A stretch of DNA of 64,000 nt from Aliidiomarina taiwanensis. GTDB taxonomy: Bacteria > Pseudomonadota > Gammaproteobacteria > Enterobacterales > Alteromonadaceae. Made by a program: the position numbers and the translations under genes. This document shows positions 46,938-56,865 of this stretch, piece after piece (positions within the stretch are counted from its first letter, which is position 1; the number at the start of each line of letters is the position of its first letter). The notes under the pieces were generated by a model. The model did no database searches. It worked only from the letters and a program-made list of their open reading frames with translations, and was not told the origin of the DNA. Where the stretch lies: contig NZ_PIPQ01000003.1 of the NCBI RefSeq assembly GCF_003987015.1, positions 62,001-126,000 of the forward strand, in the 5' to 3' direction.

Positions 46938-49553
46938 TTACTGCAGAGCATTCTCTAGCCAAGCGGCAGCTTTCGCTAAGGCTTGCTCTAACTTCTCCGG
47001 CTCGCTACCGCCAGCTTGCGCCATATCTGGGCGGCCACCTCCTTTGCCCCCCACTTCAGCCGCAGCCTGATTTACAAGATCACCTGCTTTTACTAAATTT
47101 GTCAATGACTTAGTTACACCGGCAATTAAATTAACCTTACTTTCACTGCGTACTGCAAGCAGAACAACCCCATCGCCTAGACGCGTTTTCAAGTCATCAA
47201 GCATGTCACGTAAGGCTTTCGGCTCGCCCCCGGGTATTTCCGCAACAACCACTTTAGTACCATGCACTAATGTCGGGTTGGCAGCTAACTCAGCCACCAT
47301 ATTTCCTGCAACTTTACGCTGCAATTCGCTGTTCTGTCGCTCTAACTGCTTTTGTTTGTCTAATACTTGTTCAATACGCTCTGCAAGCCCAGAAACGTCG
47401 CTTTTCACTTTGTGCGCTAAGGCCTTTAGTTGTGCGTCTTGGTCTTGGGTGTAAGCCAAGGCCACGGCTCCTGTAACCGCCTCTATGCGCCGAACACCGG
47501 AAGCGATACCCGACTCACTGATAATACGGAATAAACCAATGTCACCGGTTTGCGCCACGTGTGTCCCACCGCAGAGCTCAATGGAGTAGCCTCCCATACG
47601 CACCACGCGCACTTGGTCGTCATACTTTTCGCCAAACAAGGCAACCGCACCAGCGGCTTTCGCTTCATCTATTGCCATCACTTCTGTGGCTAAGCGGGTA
47701 TTTGCTAGTACCTGCATATTGACTTCTTTTTCAATACGGGCCAATTCAGCAGGTGTTACAGCCTGCCCGTGGGAGAAGTCAAAACGTAAGCGCTCTTCGT
47801 TTACCAATGAGCCTTTCTGTTGAACATGCTCGCCCAATACCTGCCGCAATGCAGCATGAATGAGGTGTGTCGCAGAGTGATTCCGACGAATGGCCGCACG
47901 GCGTTCATCATCAATCTGGGCAACCAAACTTTGGCCAACTGATAATTCGGCTTGTGCCACCCCTAGGTGGCCAATGCCCTTACCTAAGTAACGCGTGTCA
48001 GTCACGGTAAACATCACAGTGGCGCTTTCGTCATTTGCAGTCAGGACACCTGTATCTCCAACTTGTCCACCGCTTTCAGCGTAAAAAGGTGTTTCTTCCA
48101 GCACCACAGTTGCTTCGGTGCCCGCTGCAACGTGCTGCACAGGCTCGCCCGCCACAAACAGCTCCACAATTTTCGAGCTCGCCTGTACCTCTTGGTAGCC
48201 TAAAAATGTGGTTTCTGTGGTTGCAGTCACTTGAGCGTTGTAGTCCACTCCGAATTGAGAGGCTTGCTGTGCTCGCTTTCGCTGCTCGGCCATGGCCGCA
48301 TCAAAGCCGGCCTGGTCCACCTTCACTCCACGCTCGCGGGTAATGTCTGCGGTTAAGTCCAGTGGGAAGCCATAGGTGTCATACAGTTTAAATGCCACAT
48401 CACCGGGCAAGGTATCGCCCTCCCCTAAGCCTTGCATAGCTTCTTCTAACAAGCTTAAGCCACGCTGCACGGTACGGGCAAACTGTTCTTCTTCTTGCAG
48501 CAAGGCTTTCACAATCTGTGTTTCTGCTTTTGCCAACTCTGGGAAGGCTTCACCCATTAAGCGCACTAATTCAGGCACTAACTTATGGAAGAAGGGTTCA
48601 CTCACACCTAGTTTATGTCCATGGCGCACTGCTCGGCGAATAATACGACGTAAAACATAGCCACGACCTTCGTTCGAAGGCATCACACCGTCGGTGATCA
48701 AAAAGGCACAGCTGCGTATATGGTCGGCAATAACTCGCAACGACTGCTGACTTAAGTCTTCACAGCCAGTTAGCTCTGCTACTTTGCCAATGAGCTGAAC
48801 AAAGGTGTCTGTTTCGTAGTTGGAATGCACGTCTTGCATCACTGCGGCAATTCGCTCTAAGCCCATACCTGTGTCCACAGAAGGCTTAGGTAGCGGATTT
48901 AAGGTGCCGTCGCTGTCCCGGTTGTATTGCATAAAAACCAGGTTCCATATTTCAATGTAGCGGTCGCCGTCTTCTTCTGGGGTTCCCGGTGGACCACCCC
49001 ATACACTTTCACCATGGTCGTAGAATATTTCCGAACAGGGTCCACAAGGGCCCGTGTCGCCCATTTGCCAAAAGTTGTCTTTTGCTCCAATACGGCTAAT
49101 GCGGTCTTCCGGCACCTGCATTTCTTTTGCCCAAATGTCGTAGGCTTCATCGTCTTCTTCAAACACAGTCACCCAAAGCTTTTCTTTTGGAATTTTGAGC
49201 TCGTCCGTTAAAAACTGCCAAGCATACTGAATCGCTTCACGTTTGAAGTAGTCGCCAAAGCTAAAGTTGCCCAGCATTTCGAAAAAGGTGTGGTGACGTG
49301 CGGTATACCCCACGTTTTCTAAGTCGTTGTGCTTACCCCCTGCGCGCACACAACGCTGTGAGCTTGTTGCGCGTGTGTAGGGCCGCTTCTCTGTGCCAAG
49401 AAATACATCTTTAAACGGCACCATGCCCGCATTGGTAAAAAGCAATGTGGCGTCATTCCCTGGAATTAATGAGCTGCTCGGCACTATTTCATGCCCGCGT
49501 TCCGCGAAAAAGTTTAAAAATAAGGAGCGAATGTCTGCGCTGGTCATACTCAT
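46938..49553 (-). CDS. alaS: Alanine-tRNA ligase
   Basis: A class II synthetase of 871 residues charging tRNA-Ala. The catalytic domain begins [21 protein letters not shown], with motif 2 near [23 protein letters not shown]. The editing domain has the zinc-site [16 protein letters not shown] and [16 protein letters not shown]. The C-terminal part has a coiled coil and a Gly-rich ending ([15 protein letters not shown]). I start at the ATG at 49553, with AGGA 9 bases upstream; another ATG follows two codons later, and the frame extends 22 codons upstream without support. Confidence 0.97.
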   Translation of the reverse strand: MSMTSADIRSLFLNFFAERGHEIVPSSSLIPGNDATLLFTNAGMVPFKDVFLGTEKRPYTRATSSQRCVRAGGKHNDLENVGYTARHHTFFEMLGNFSFGDYFKREAIQYAWQFLTDELKIPKEKLWVTVFEEDDEAYDIWAKEMQVPEDRISRIGAKDNFWQMGDTGPCGPCSEIFYDHGESVWGGPPGTPEEDGDRYIEIWNLVFMQYNRDSDGTLNPLPKPSVDTGMGLERIAAVMQDVHSNYETDTFVQLIGKVAELTGCEDLSQQSLRVIADHIRSCAFLITDGVMPSNEGRGYVLRRIIRRAVRHGHKLGVSEPFFHKLVPELVRLMGEAFPELAKAETQIVKALLQEEEQFARTVQRGLSLLEEAMQGLGEGDTLPGDVAFKLYDTYGFPLDLTADITRERGVKVDQAGFDAAMAEQRKRAQQASQFGVDYNAQVTATTETTFLGYQEVQASSKIVELFVAGEPVQHVAAGTEATVVLEETPFYAESGGQVGDTGVLTANDESATVMFTVTDTRYLGKGIGHLGVAQAELSVGQSLVAQIDDERRAAIRRNHSATHLIHAALRQVLGEHVQQKGSLVNEERLRFDFSHGQAVTPAELARIEKEVNMQVLANTRLATEVMAIDEAKAAGAVALFGEKYDDQVRVVRMGGYSIELCGGTHVAQTGDIGLFRIISESGIASGVRRIEAVTGAVALAYTQDQDAQLKALAHKVKSDVSGLAERIEQVLDKQKQLERQNSELQRKVAGNMVAELAANPTLVHGTKVVVAEIPGGEPKALRDMLDDLKTRLGDGVVLLAVRSESKVNLIAGVTKSLTNLVKAGDLVNQAAAEVGGKGGGRPDMAQAGGSEPEKLEQALAKAAAWLENALQ

Positions 49554-49628
49554 GAAGTGCGTTCCTGCTTGATTATTCAGTGGTGTCGGAAATCCGTAAA
49601 ATAGGTCAAAGATTATCACGAAAGTAGA

Positions 49629-50132
49629 TTAGAATATAGCGCTCTGCCATTCCATATCGTCGCTTTCTGTGGCTGCCATAGCTGCACGAATATGTTCCAT
49701 GGAAAAGCCTCGTGAAGCGAGAAAGCGTTGGCGTCGTGCGTATTCTTTGCGGCAGCTGCCGGCACTCTGGTTAAACTTCCGCGCCAAAGCCTCCGTTGCT
49801 ATCGCCACCCAGTCCAGGGCCTGTTCAGCGAACGCCGCTTGCATCAGCTCGTCTCGAATACCTCGCTTGGACAGCTCCGCCCGAATTTTCATCGGCCCTT
49901 GGCGCTGCATACTGCGATGGCGAATAAAGCTTTCGGTAAAGCGTTCGTCTGACTGCAAACCACGTTCAGCTAAGCGTGCTATCACTTGCTCTACTAACGC
50001 CGCGTCATACCCCCGCTGCTGCAACTTTGTTTGCAACTCTGCTTGGCTATGCTCACGGCGACTTAGTAAATTCATGGCGCGACGTTCAATGTCGCCTTTA
50101 TCGGTTGGATCTGCTGGCAGCCGTCTAGTCAC
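49629..50132 (-). CDS. recX: Regulatory protein RecX
   Basis: RecX inhibits RecA filament growth. The 167-residue protein is made of three-helix repeats: AMNLLSRREHSQAELQTKL, ERGLQSDERFTESFIRHR, GPMKIRAELSKRGI and RRQRFLASRGFSMEHI. It starts at a GTG with GAGG 6 bases upstream, overlapping the end of the agmatine deiminase-like gene by 8 bases. recA, which normally precedes recX, is not in the window. Confidence 0.93.
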   Translation of the reverse strand: MTRRLPADPTDKGDIERRAMNLLSRREHSQAELQTKLQQRGYDAALVEQVIARLAERGLQSDERFTESFIRHRSMQRQGPMKIRAELSKRGIRDELMQAAFAEQALDWVAIATEALARKFNQSAGSCRKEYARRQRFLASRGFSMEHIRAAMAATESDDMEWQSAIF

Positions 50133-51213
50133 CTTGCGCCTCTAACTCTGGCTCAACCCAACTGGCACAATGCCATCCTCCACCCCCTACCAGAAGGCCT
50201 CGGGTTGGGGTCCGAATAATGCGACAGGACGGCAATGCTGCTGACAATACTTGGAAGGCTTGGTCGTCTTCTGGCACATGAAATTCTGGCATAATGACCA
50301 AGTCGCCCGCCCGAATAAAGTTCAAGTAACTGGCCATCAACGGCATGCCGGCTATACGCCTGCGAATACCCGGTCGGGCTTCAATACTGTCTGCTTCTTG
50401 GGCTGTTAAACGGGGCATTTTCGGCAAAGGCATACGGACTATTTCTAAACGACGTCCTTGGGCGTCTTTTGCCCGTTCGAGAAAATTCAAAACCCGCCGA
50501 CAGGTAGCGTAGTCAGGGTGGGTGGGGCTCGCTGGCATATTCAACGCCACCAGACCTGGCCCAAGAAAGCACGCCATGTTGTCCACATGACCACCGGTTT
50601 CATCGGCGCTAAGCTTGCCCGGCAACCAAAGAACCTTCTCAATACCTAATGACTCTTTTAACGAGGCTGCAAATGCGGCCTGGCTCCACTGTTCATTGTT
50701 TCCACGAAAAATGGTGCTGCCCGTACAGGCCAACCCAGTACCTTCACCGTCCGTGTATATGGCACCGCCTTCTAGCACCACATCAAAACGTTTTGTTTTC
50801 GCTTGCAGGGTACGGCTTAACCAGTCGCGGGCCATAATATCTAAGGGCCATTGGTCATCAATGCCGCCCCAACTGTCAAAGGCAAAATGGCGGTGAACAC
50901 CGTCGGCGCCTACAAAGGGCGCACAGTCCCGTAACCATACATCGCCATAGTCTACTTCGTGTAGGATCACTTCAGGCCCATCCAGTGAAGCTAAGGCCTG
51001 CTCTGCTTTAGCTCGCTCGGCCCCCGGAACCATTAAGTGAATGGCTAAGGTTTCATCTTTTAGGCGCGACAACAGCGCCAATAACTCGCTTTGTGCTTCA
51101 GCCCCGGCCGCCGCAAAAATATCGGCGCGGTAAGGCCAGCGCAACCATAAAGCGCGTGCAGGTGTCCATTCAGGTAGCCACTTGCCAGACGCGCTGGTTA
51201 ACTCTTTACTCAT
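50125..51213 (-). CDS. Agmatine deiminase-like protein (PAD family)
   Basis: A 362-residue guanidine-modifying enzyme. Agmatine deiminase would convert agmatine to N-carbamoylputrescine. Expected active-site regions are present: [12 protein letters not shown] (near residue 88), [12 protein letters not shown] (about 147), [13 protein letters not shown] (about 205) and the nucleophile Cys in GGGGWHCAS (near residue 349). The last is usually GGGNIHCIT, and the RD-Gly-Pro of the first is RDCAP here, so the substrate may differ. It overlaps rluB by 4 bases and recX by 8. Confidence 0.85.
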   Translation of the reverse strand: MSKELTSASGKWLPEWTPARALWLRWPYRADIFAAAGAEAQSELLALLSRLKDETLAIHLMVPGAERAKAEQALASLDGPEVILHEVDYGDVWLRDCAPFVGADGVHRHFAFDSWGGIDDQWPLDIMARDWLSRTLQAKTKRFDVVLEGGAIYTDGEGTGLACTGSTIFRGNNEQWSQAAFAASLKESLGIEKVLWLPGKLSADETGGHVDNMACFLGPGLVALNMPASPTHPDYATCRRVLNFLERAKDAQGRRLEIVRMPLPKMPRLTAQEADSIEARPGIRRRIAGMPLMASYLNFIRAGDLVIMPEFHVPEDDQAFQVLSAALPSCRIIRTPTRGLLVGGGGWHCASWVEPELEAQGD

Positions 51214-52049
51214 GAACGACGACGTCCTCTATTTGCACGTCGCGCCCGTTTTAACTGACGCTCTTTATCTTCAGAGGTCAACACAGGCGCCGACTCTAAC
51301 TTAGGCAGCTCTGCCAATGAACGTAAGTAGTTTACAGCGTTGAGGTCCAGGTCCATCCAGCCCCCTTGCACTAAACCTTTCGGCAGCAACTGTTCTCCCA
51401 TACGAATACGAATTAATCGGTTCACCATCAGCCCCTGCGACTCCCACATACGGCGAACTTGGCGGTTACGACCTTCTGTTAAGCTGACATGGAACCAACG
51501 GTTCAGTCCTTCGCCTCCCTGTCGTTTCACTCGGGTAAACTTGGCCATACCGTCGTCGAGCATCACCCCTTGACGTAAACGCTGAACCATTGCGTCGTTT
51601 ACTTCACCAAAGACCCGCACCGCATACTCGCGCTCTACTTCATATTTAGGGTGCATTAAACGGTTGGCAAGCTCACCGTCTGTGGTAAACAGCAACAGAC
51701 CCGAGGTATTAATATCTAAGCGGCCTATCGCTATCCAGCGCGACGACTTCAAATAAGGCAAGCTTTCATAAACCGTAGGTCGTCCTTCAGGGTCTTTGCG
51801 CGTCACTAATTCCCCTTCCGGCTTGTGATACACAATCACACGACAAGGTACTTCTTCTTCGGTTTTAACTTCTACTTTATGGCCGTCAATCCGCACATCA
51901 GCACCCGGCCCAACTCGCTCCCCTAAGTGAGCGACTTTGCCATTCACCCGAATTCGCCCTGCGCTAATTTTAGCTTCTATTTCGCGGCGCGAACCGTGGC
52001 CTGAACGTGCCAGTACTTTCTGTAGCTTTTCCGTTTGTTCTGTTTTCAC
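51210..52049 (-). CDS. rluB: 23S rRNA pseudouridine-2605 synthase RluB
   Basis: A 279-residue protein with an N-terminal S4 RNA-binding domain ([20 protein letters not shown]) and the RsuA-type catalytic domain with Asp in [20 protein letters not shown], then [15 protein letters not shown]. The C-terminus is a basic Arg-rich tail ([16 protein letters not shown]). I prefer the GTG at 52049, with GAGG 9 bases upstream; another GTG at 52073 overlaps scpB and has a ribosome site too close. It is fourth in yciO-scpA-scpB-rluB and overlaps the following gene by 4 bases. Confidence 0.94.
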   Translation of the reverse strand: MKTEQTEKLQKVLARSGHGSRREIEAKISAGRIRVNGKVAHLGERVGPGADVRIDGHKVEVKTEEEVPCRVIVYHKPEGELVTRKDPEGRPTVYESLPYLKSSRWIAIGRLDINTSGLLLFTTDGELANRLMHPKYEVEREYAVRVFGEVNDAMVQRLRQGVMLDDGMAKFTRVKRQGGEGLNRWFHVSLTEGRNRQVRRMWESQGLMVNRLIRIRMGEQLLPKGLVQGGWMDLDLNAVNYLRSLAELPKLESAPVLTSEDKERQLKRARRANRGRRRS

Positions 52050-52053
52050 TGTG

Positions 52054-52614
52054 TTATACCTCGTTTGTGTCACGCTCCCGCGTGTCGGGTTCAGTCGGCT
52101 CTACTAATGCGGGAAGATCAGCCACCGACTGAAGAGAAAAATAGTCTAAAAATTCTTTGGTTGTAGCAAACAGCGCAGGTCGCCCAGGCACTTCTTTATG
52201 GCCGACCACCTTCACCCAGCCGCGCTCTTGTAAGGTGCGCATAATCTGCGTACTTACTGACACCCCACGTATGGCTTCAATTTCACCACGGGTGGTTGGT
52301 TGCTGCCAAGCAATCAAGGCCAAGGTTTCCAATAAAGCGGCTGAATATTTTGGGGTTCGCTCTGGCCACATATGTACCAAAGCCGGGCCCAAGTCGGCCC
52401 GGGTTTGAAAGCGAAAGCCCGACGCCACTTCCACTAGCTGCACGCCGCGTTCACGGTAGTCTTCTTGCAGTTGGTCAAGTACTTGCCGTACCCGTGGTTT
52501 ATTCAGCGAAAACTGACTAAGAACGCCACCCAGCAGTTGGTCCAAGGTCACCGGCTCTTCTGCCGCAAAAATGGCCGCTTCCACCAGTTGTTTTAATTGG
52601 GTGTCTGAAATCAT
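52054..52614 (-). CDS. scpB: Segregation and condensation protein B
   Basis: A 186-residue protein with two winged-helix domains ([68 protein letters not shown]). It is the ScpB kite subunit that dimerises and binds ScpA in SMC-ScpAB. It overlaps scpA by 4 bases (ATGA). The matching smc gene is at 14212. Confidence 0.95.
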   Translation of the reverse strand: MISDTQLKQLVEAAIFAAEEPVTLDQLLGGVLSQFSLNKPRVRQVLDQLQEDYRERGVQLVEVASGFRFQTRADLGPALVHMWPERTPKYSAALLETLALIAWQQPTTRGEIEAIRGVSVSTQIMRTLQERGWVKVVGHKEVPGRPALFATTKEFLDYFSLQSVADLPALVEPTEPDTRERDTNEV

Positions 52615-53441
52615 ATTCCTTGCTCAACAGCCTCTGCTTGCCGTGATACATACAATACCGAATAGGCTTCGGCCTGCACAATACGTATTAGCCCTTCTTT
52701 GTTTAATTCTAATATGGCCAAAAAGCTGACAACCACTCCCGCTTTGCCTTCTGTCACATTAAATAGCTGCACAAAGTCAACCTGAGGTGCCTCACTTAAC
52801 CGTTCGAGTATTTGACTCATACGCTCTCGGGTTGACAGGGCTTCACGCTTCACTTGGTGATGGCGCTGCGCTTTTACTAATTGCATCACGCGCGCCAGCG
52901 CTAAGCTTAACTCGGCCACACTCACTGGAGGTGGCTCTTGCACAGCCAACTCGTGTGCATTGGTATCGGCATGGGCGGGGAAAAAATCACGCTCTTGCTG
53001 TGGTTGTTGGTCCAGCTGGTGAGCCCCTTCACGCACCACTTCATAGGCTTGTAAGCGACGAATCAGCTCAGCCCGCGGGTCCGCCTCTTCTTCCTCTGCG
53101 CTGGGTGGTTTGGGCAGCAGTAGGCGGCTTTTAATTTCCGCCAACATCGCTGCCATGACCAAGTAGTCCGCAGCCAGCTCAAGCTTTAGCTCGCGCATCA
53201 GCTCCACATACTCCATGTATTGCTTGGTAATAGGCAGTATGGGTAAGTCTAAAATATCCATTTTTTGCCGCCGAATTAAATACAGCAGCAGGTCCATGGG
53301 ACCGGAAAACGCTTCCAGCATCAGCTCCAAAGCTTCAGGTGGAATATATAAATCGTCAGGGCGCTCAAACACAGGCTCACCGCGCACAAAACCGAGCGGT
53401 AAGCTCTGCTGCTCTTGTTGTAAGGCGAAGTCGCTGCTCAT
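52611..53441 (-). CDS. scpA: Segregation and condensation protein A
   Basis: The 276-residue kleisin that bridges SMC heads. The N-terminal helical part (LELMLEAFSGPMDLLLYLIRRQKMDILDLPILPITKQYMEY) binds the SMC neck, the middle is acidic and Gln-rich, and the C-terminal winged helix (FVQLFNVTEGKAGVVVSFLAILELNKEGLI) binds the SMC cap. The ATG directly follows the yciO stop (TAAATG). Confidence 0.96.
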   Translation of the reverse strand: MSSDFALQQEQQSLPLGFVRGEPVFERPDDLYIPPEALELMLEAFSGPMDLLLYLIRRQKMDILDLPILPITKQYMEYVELMRELKLELAADYLVMAAMLAEIKSRLLLPKPPSAEEEEADPRAELIRRLQAYEVVREGAHQLDQQPQQERDFFPAHADTNAHELAVQEPPPVSVAELSLALARVMQLVKAQRHHQVKREALSTRERMSQILERLSEAPQVDFVQLFNVTEGKAGVVVSFLAILELNKEGLIRIVQAEAYSVLYVSRQAEAVEQGI

Positions 53442-54065
53442 TTAAAACTCAAAAGGACTCGGGTCACCTTGCCCAACCCGAATGAGGCTCACATCACCGT
53501 CTGCTAAGTCCACTACAGTGGTAGGCTGCTCGCCAATTCGGCCACCATCAATAATCACATCCACCTGGTTCTCTAGGGCATCGCGAATGGCTTCGGGGTC
53601 TGCCTCGGCAAATGTTTCTCCTGGCAAAATCAGTGTAGTGGACATTAAAGGCTCTCCCAGCTCTGTTAACAAAGCCTGCGCCACTACATGGTCGGGAACA
53701 CGCAAACCAATAGTTTTTCGCTTCGGGTTTAATAGCCGGCGTGGTACTTCCTTCGTGCCTTTCAACACAAAGGTATAAGCCCCTGGCGTATTGTTTTTAA
53801 TCAAGCGAAAGGCTTGGTTGTCTACCCGCGCATACTCGGACAGCTCGGACAAATCGCGGCACATCAAGGTGAAATTATGGTCTTTGCCAATGTCCCGAAT
53901 ACGGCAAATGCGCTCAAGGGCGTCTTTATTTTCCAATTGGCAGCCAATGGCGTAGCCTGAGTCTGTGGGGTACACCACAACAGCGCCCCGACGAATTAAA
54001 TCGGCTGCTTGGGAAATGGTTCGACGGTGCGGATTCACCGGGTGCACCTCAAAATACTCTGCCAT
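53442..54065 (-). CDS. yciO: YciO, Sua5/YrdC-family protein
   Basis: A 207-residue protein very similar to E. coli YciO: VVYPTDSGYAIGCQLENKDALERICRIR, HNFTLMCRDLSELS, NTPGAYTFVLKGTKEVPRRLL and RKTIGLRVPDH. The family shares the fold of TsaC, which makes threonylcarbamoyl-AMP, but YciO itself has weak or no such activity and its role is uncertain. I use the ATG at 54065, with AAGGAG about 8 bases upstream; a GTG three codons earlier is in frame. It follows rnm by 12 bases. Confidence 0.94.
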   Translation of the reverse strand: MAEYFEVHPVNPHRRTISQAADLIRRGAVVVYPTDSGYAIGCQLENKDALERICRIRDIGKDHNFTLMCRDLSELSEYARVDNQAFRLIKNNTPGAYTFVLKGTKEVPRRLLNPKRKTIGLRVPDHVVAQALLTELGEPLMSTTLILPGETFAEADPEAIRDALENQVDVIIDGGRIGEQPTTVVDLADGDVSLIRVGQGDPSPFEF

Positions 54066-54077
54066 ATGCCTCACTCC

Positions 54078-54938
54078 TTACGCTAAATTCCAACTCGCCC
54101 AAATGGGCCGGCACTCCGCCGGTAATGTTAGGTTTCGGCCTAGTTCGCGCCAGCGACCTGGGTAATGAAAGTCTGACCCAACAGAAGCGGCCAAGTCATA
54201 GTCTTGGGCTAATTGCGCCAATAACTGGCGCTGCTTCGGCTCTTGTTGGCCCGACGCCACTTCCATGGCTTCGCCTCCAGCTTCTTTGAAGGCCACAATT
54301 AAGCGCTTCAGCCATTTGCTGCTCAATTGGTATGCCAATGGGTGGGCTAAGCCCGTAAAGCCACCGGCTGCTTGAATAGCTGCAATTGCTTCGTCAATAC
54401 TGCACCAGGGCGTAGGGACATACGCACACTGCCCTTTGCCTAAATAACGTCGAAAGGCGTCTTGCACACTGCTCACATAACCGTGAGATTGCAGCGCAGC
54501 GGCAAAATGGGCACGGGTTAAAACCTGGCCCTCAACGGGCGGTGGTAAATGCTCAGCTGCAACGCCTTGTTTCACCAGTTTGGCGCCAATGGCTGCCGCT
54601 CGATCGCGCCGTGTTTGTTGCTGCTGCGTTACTAAACGGGTCATGGCTGGGTGCTGTACATCAAAATGCCAGCCTAAAATATGAATTTCAAACCCTTGCC
54701 ATTGGCAGCTAAACTCCACGCCAGAAATAATGTCCGGCGCCCCTTTTCCATAAGCCTGTGCGGCGCTACGCGCCCTTTCCACACCTGCCACTGCGTCATG
54801 GTCAGTCAGCGCCAAATAATCAAGCTGCATTTGCGCGGCACGCATCACCAGCTGCTCTGGCGTTAACTGCCCGTCCGACAGGTTCGAATGGCAATGTAAA
54901 TCAATACGTATGGGGGCTTTCTGCTCTGTTATTGTCAT
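54078..54938 (-). CDS. rnm: RNase AM (Rnm, YciV/TrpH), PHP-domain exonuclease
   Basis: A 286-residue PHP phosphoesterase. In E. coli it is a 5'-3' exoribonuclease maturing the 5' ends of rRNAs. Metal-binding motifs are IDLHCHSNLSDG near residue 12, LALTDHDAVAG near 42, IISGVEFSC near 70, GLAHPLAY near 193 and VGSDFHYPG near 248. It is divergent from the trp operon, followed by yciO, the E. coli arrangement; the trpH name comes from that position. Confidence 0.94.
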   Translation of the reverse strand: MTITEQKAPIRIDLHCHSNLSDGQLTPEQLVMRAAQMQLDYLALTDHDAVAGVERARSAAQAYGKGAPDIISGVEFSCQWQGFEIHILGWHFDVQHPAMTRLVTQQQQTRRDRAAAIGAKLVKQGVAAEHLPPPVEGQVLTRAHFAAALQSHGYVSSVQDAFRRYLGKGQCAYVPTPWCSIDEAIAAIQAAGGFTGLAHPLAYQLSSKWLKRLIVAFKEAGGEAMEVASGQQEPKQRQLLAQLAQDYDLAASVGSDFHYPGRWRELGRNLTLPAECRPIWASWNLA

Positions 54939-55001
54939 AGGCCTATAATACGTGCTTTAAGGGTGAAAAAATACACATAAAAAAGAAATCTTGTTTTCTT
55001 A

Positions 55002-55030
55002 TTGACAACTACAGCAATGCACGTTAGTTT
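55002..55030 (+). promoter_or_regulatory. trp operon promoter
   Basis: TTGACA (55002-55007) and TAGTTT (55025-55030) are separated by 17 bases, matching sigma-70 at -35 and reasonably at -10. Transcription would begin about 55037, giving a short leader before trpL. I could not identify a convincing TrpR operator (CTAGTTAACTAG-like), so control may rest on attenuation. Confidence 0.75.
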
Positions 55031-55062
55031 TTAAATACGTTTATATTTTAGGTAATTGAATC

Positions 55063-55152
55063 ATGGCTCACACAGCTATTTCTTTCAGTCAACATACTAC
55101 TTGGTGGTGGCACTTGCATCTTGCGGGTGTTGCTATGCTGTGGCTGAAATAA
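55063..55152 (+). CDS. trpL: trp operon leader peptide
   Basis: A 29-residue reading frame with three consecutive Trp codons (HTTWWWHLH) at residues 14-16 and another Trp at residue 27. Ribosome stalling at the Trp codons when Trp-tRNA is scarce would alter folding of the following RNA. The 3' part of the frame contains GCGGGT (55123-55128), complementary to ACCCGC of the terminator, so it can act in the antiterminator. Confidence 0.9.
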   Translation: MAHTAISFSQHTTWWWHLHLAGVAMLWLK

Positions 55153-55183
55153 CGTGTTGTAAACCATTTCTGTTACCGTAAAA

Positions 55184-55208
55184 AACCCGCTCCTGCAGCG
55201 GGTTTTTT
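55184..55208 (+). terminator. trp attenuator
   Basis: AACCCGCT (55184-55191) pairs with AGCGGGTT (55197-55204) around CCTGC, followed by six T (55203-55208). This is an intrinsic terminator between trpL and trpE. Its 5' arm can pair instead with GCGGGT inside trpL, giving a mutually exclusive antiterminator. Confidence 0.93.
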
Positions 55209-55260
55209 CGTTTCTGGAGCGGCATAAAAATAATTATTTACTATAAAGGCGAGTCGTTCC

Positions 55261-56865
55261 ATGTCCGAAACCATTAACCAAGCGCCCTCTACACTTGCCA
55301 AAGGCCAAGTGCTACCCCTGGTGCTTTCAACCCCATACCATGCGGACCCACTCAGTACTTTTGCTAGCTTGCGTAGCCATACGGGCGAACATGTGCTGTT
55401 AGAGTCTGCTGAAGTAGACTCTCGGGAAAACCTAAAAAGCCTCATGCTCATTGACGCCTCTTTACGCTTTGTGTGTCAAGGCAATACTGTCACCGTGACG
55501 CCGCTCACAGAGAATGGCCAGGTATTACTTCAGTGGCTGCAGCTTGTGTTACCTAGCACGATTCAGCAGCAACTAAAGCCTTCGGGCGAACTTGCCTTAA
55601 CCATACCAGCGCCAGCTGCCGACCTTAGTGAAGCAGACCGTTTGCTTGCTGTCAGTAACATTGAGCCATTGCGCACTGTCCAACAACAGCTACAAGCACA
55701 ACATGAACACCCTCTGGCGGTGTTTCTTGCTGGTGTATTTGCCTACGACTTATTGGCAAGCTTTGAACAGCTTCCCGACGTTGCCACGGGCGCTAACCAT
55801 TGCCCCGACTACCAGTTTTATCTTGCAGAAACCTTGCTGATTATCGACCACCAGGAACAACGTACCGAGTTACTTGGCTGTCTTCCCGGTGGCGAAAACT
55901 TGGACCAGCGCCACCGCAGCCTTAGTCAGCGCATGGGCGAATTGCTTTGTCGCATGCAGTTTCCAAGTGCTACGCCCCCTTCCGCTCCAGTGTCCACAAC
56001 AGAAGCAGCCCTTGTAGCCCAACCCAGTGCAGGTGACTTTCAACAGATAGTACGGAATATGCAAAAAGCCATAGCCGCTGGAGACATTTTTCAAGTGGTC
56101 CCTTCGCGGCAATTTCAACTACCCTGCTACGACGCTCTGGCCAGTTATGCCCAATTGAAAGCGCACAACCCCAGTCCCTACATGTTCTATTTACAAACGC
56201 AAACCTTTGAAGTGTTCGGTGCTTCGCCTGAGTCGGCCCTAAAATACTCCGCCGCTACCGGCCAAACCGAGCTGTACCCCATTGCCGGTACGCGCCAACG
56301 AGCGCGCCGAGCCGACGGCTCCATCAATTCAGATCACGACTCCCGCATTGAGCTTGAACTGCGGTTGGACAAAAAGGAACTTGCCGAACATTTAATGTTA
56401 GTGGACTTAGCCCGCAACGACCTGGCCCGCATTGCCATACCCGGCAGCCGTTATGTTGCCGACCTGCTCAAAGTGGACCGCTATTCTCATGTGATGCACT
56501 TAGTGTCGCGGGTTGTGGCCACACTGCGCCCCGAGTACGACGCCTTACATGCCTATCAAGCCTGTATGAACATGGGCACCTTGGTTGGCGCACCAAAAAT
56601 TCGTGCCGCCGAGCTCATTCGGCAGGCAGAGCAACAGCGCCGTGGCAGCTATGGCGGAGCTGTGGGTTATCTCACAGGCACCGGCGACATGGACACCTGC
56701 ATTGTTATTCGTAGTGCTTTCGTCAGCCAAGGGGTTGCCACTGTGCAAGCAGGAGCTGGCGTGGTGGCTGACTCTTGCCCACAAGCAGAACAGTTAGAAA
56801 CAGAGCAAAAGGCCAGCGCTGTAGTGCAAGCCATTCGCCTTGCCAATGAAGGAGCCAATCAATGA
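55261..56865 (+). CDS. trpE: Anthranilate synthase component I
   Basis: It makes anthranilate from chorismate. The 534-residue protein has the tryptophan feedback motif LLESAEVDSREN near residue 36, and the catalytic core IFQVVPSRQFQL, YPIAGTRQRAR (Ala, as in TrpE, where PabB has Lys), LVDLARNDLARI, GTLVGAPKIRA and the C-terminal VQAGAGVVADS. The stop overlaps the trpG start by 4 bases. First structural gene of trpEGD(CF)BA. Confidence 0.98.
   Translation: MSETINQAPSTLAKGQVLPLVLSTPYHADPLSTFASLRSHTGEHVLLESAEVDSRENLKSLMLIDASLRFVCQGNTVTVTPLTENGQVLLQWLQLVLPSTIQQQLKPSGELALTIPAPAADLSEADRLLAVSNIEPLRTVQQQLQAQHEHPLAVFLAGVFAYDLLASFEQLPDVATGANHCPDYQFYLAETLLIIDHQEQRTELLGCLPGGENLDQRHRSLSQRMGELLCRMQFPSATPPSAPVSTTEAALVAQPSAGDFQQIVRNMQKAIAAGDIFQVVPSRQFQLPCYDALASYAQLKAHNPSPYMFYLQTQTFEVFGASPESALKYSAATGQTELYPIAGTRQRARRADGSINSDHDSRIELELRLDKKELAEHLMLVDLARNDLARIAIPGSRYVADLLKVDRYSHVMHLVSRVVATLRPEYDALHAYQACMNMGTLVGAPKIRAAELIRQAEQQRRGSYGGAVGYLTGTGDMDTCIVIRSAFVSQGVATVQAGAGVVADSCPQAEQLETEQKASAVVQAIRLANEGANQ

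Noticed and set aside
55008-55060. A TrpR operator in the trp promoter
   Set aside because: ACGTTAGT and AAATACGT look faintly symmetric around TTTT, but they do not match the CTAGTTAACTAG core well enough to claim.
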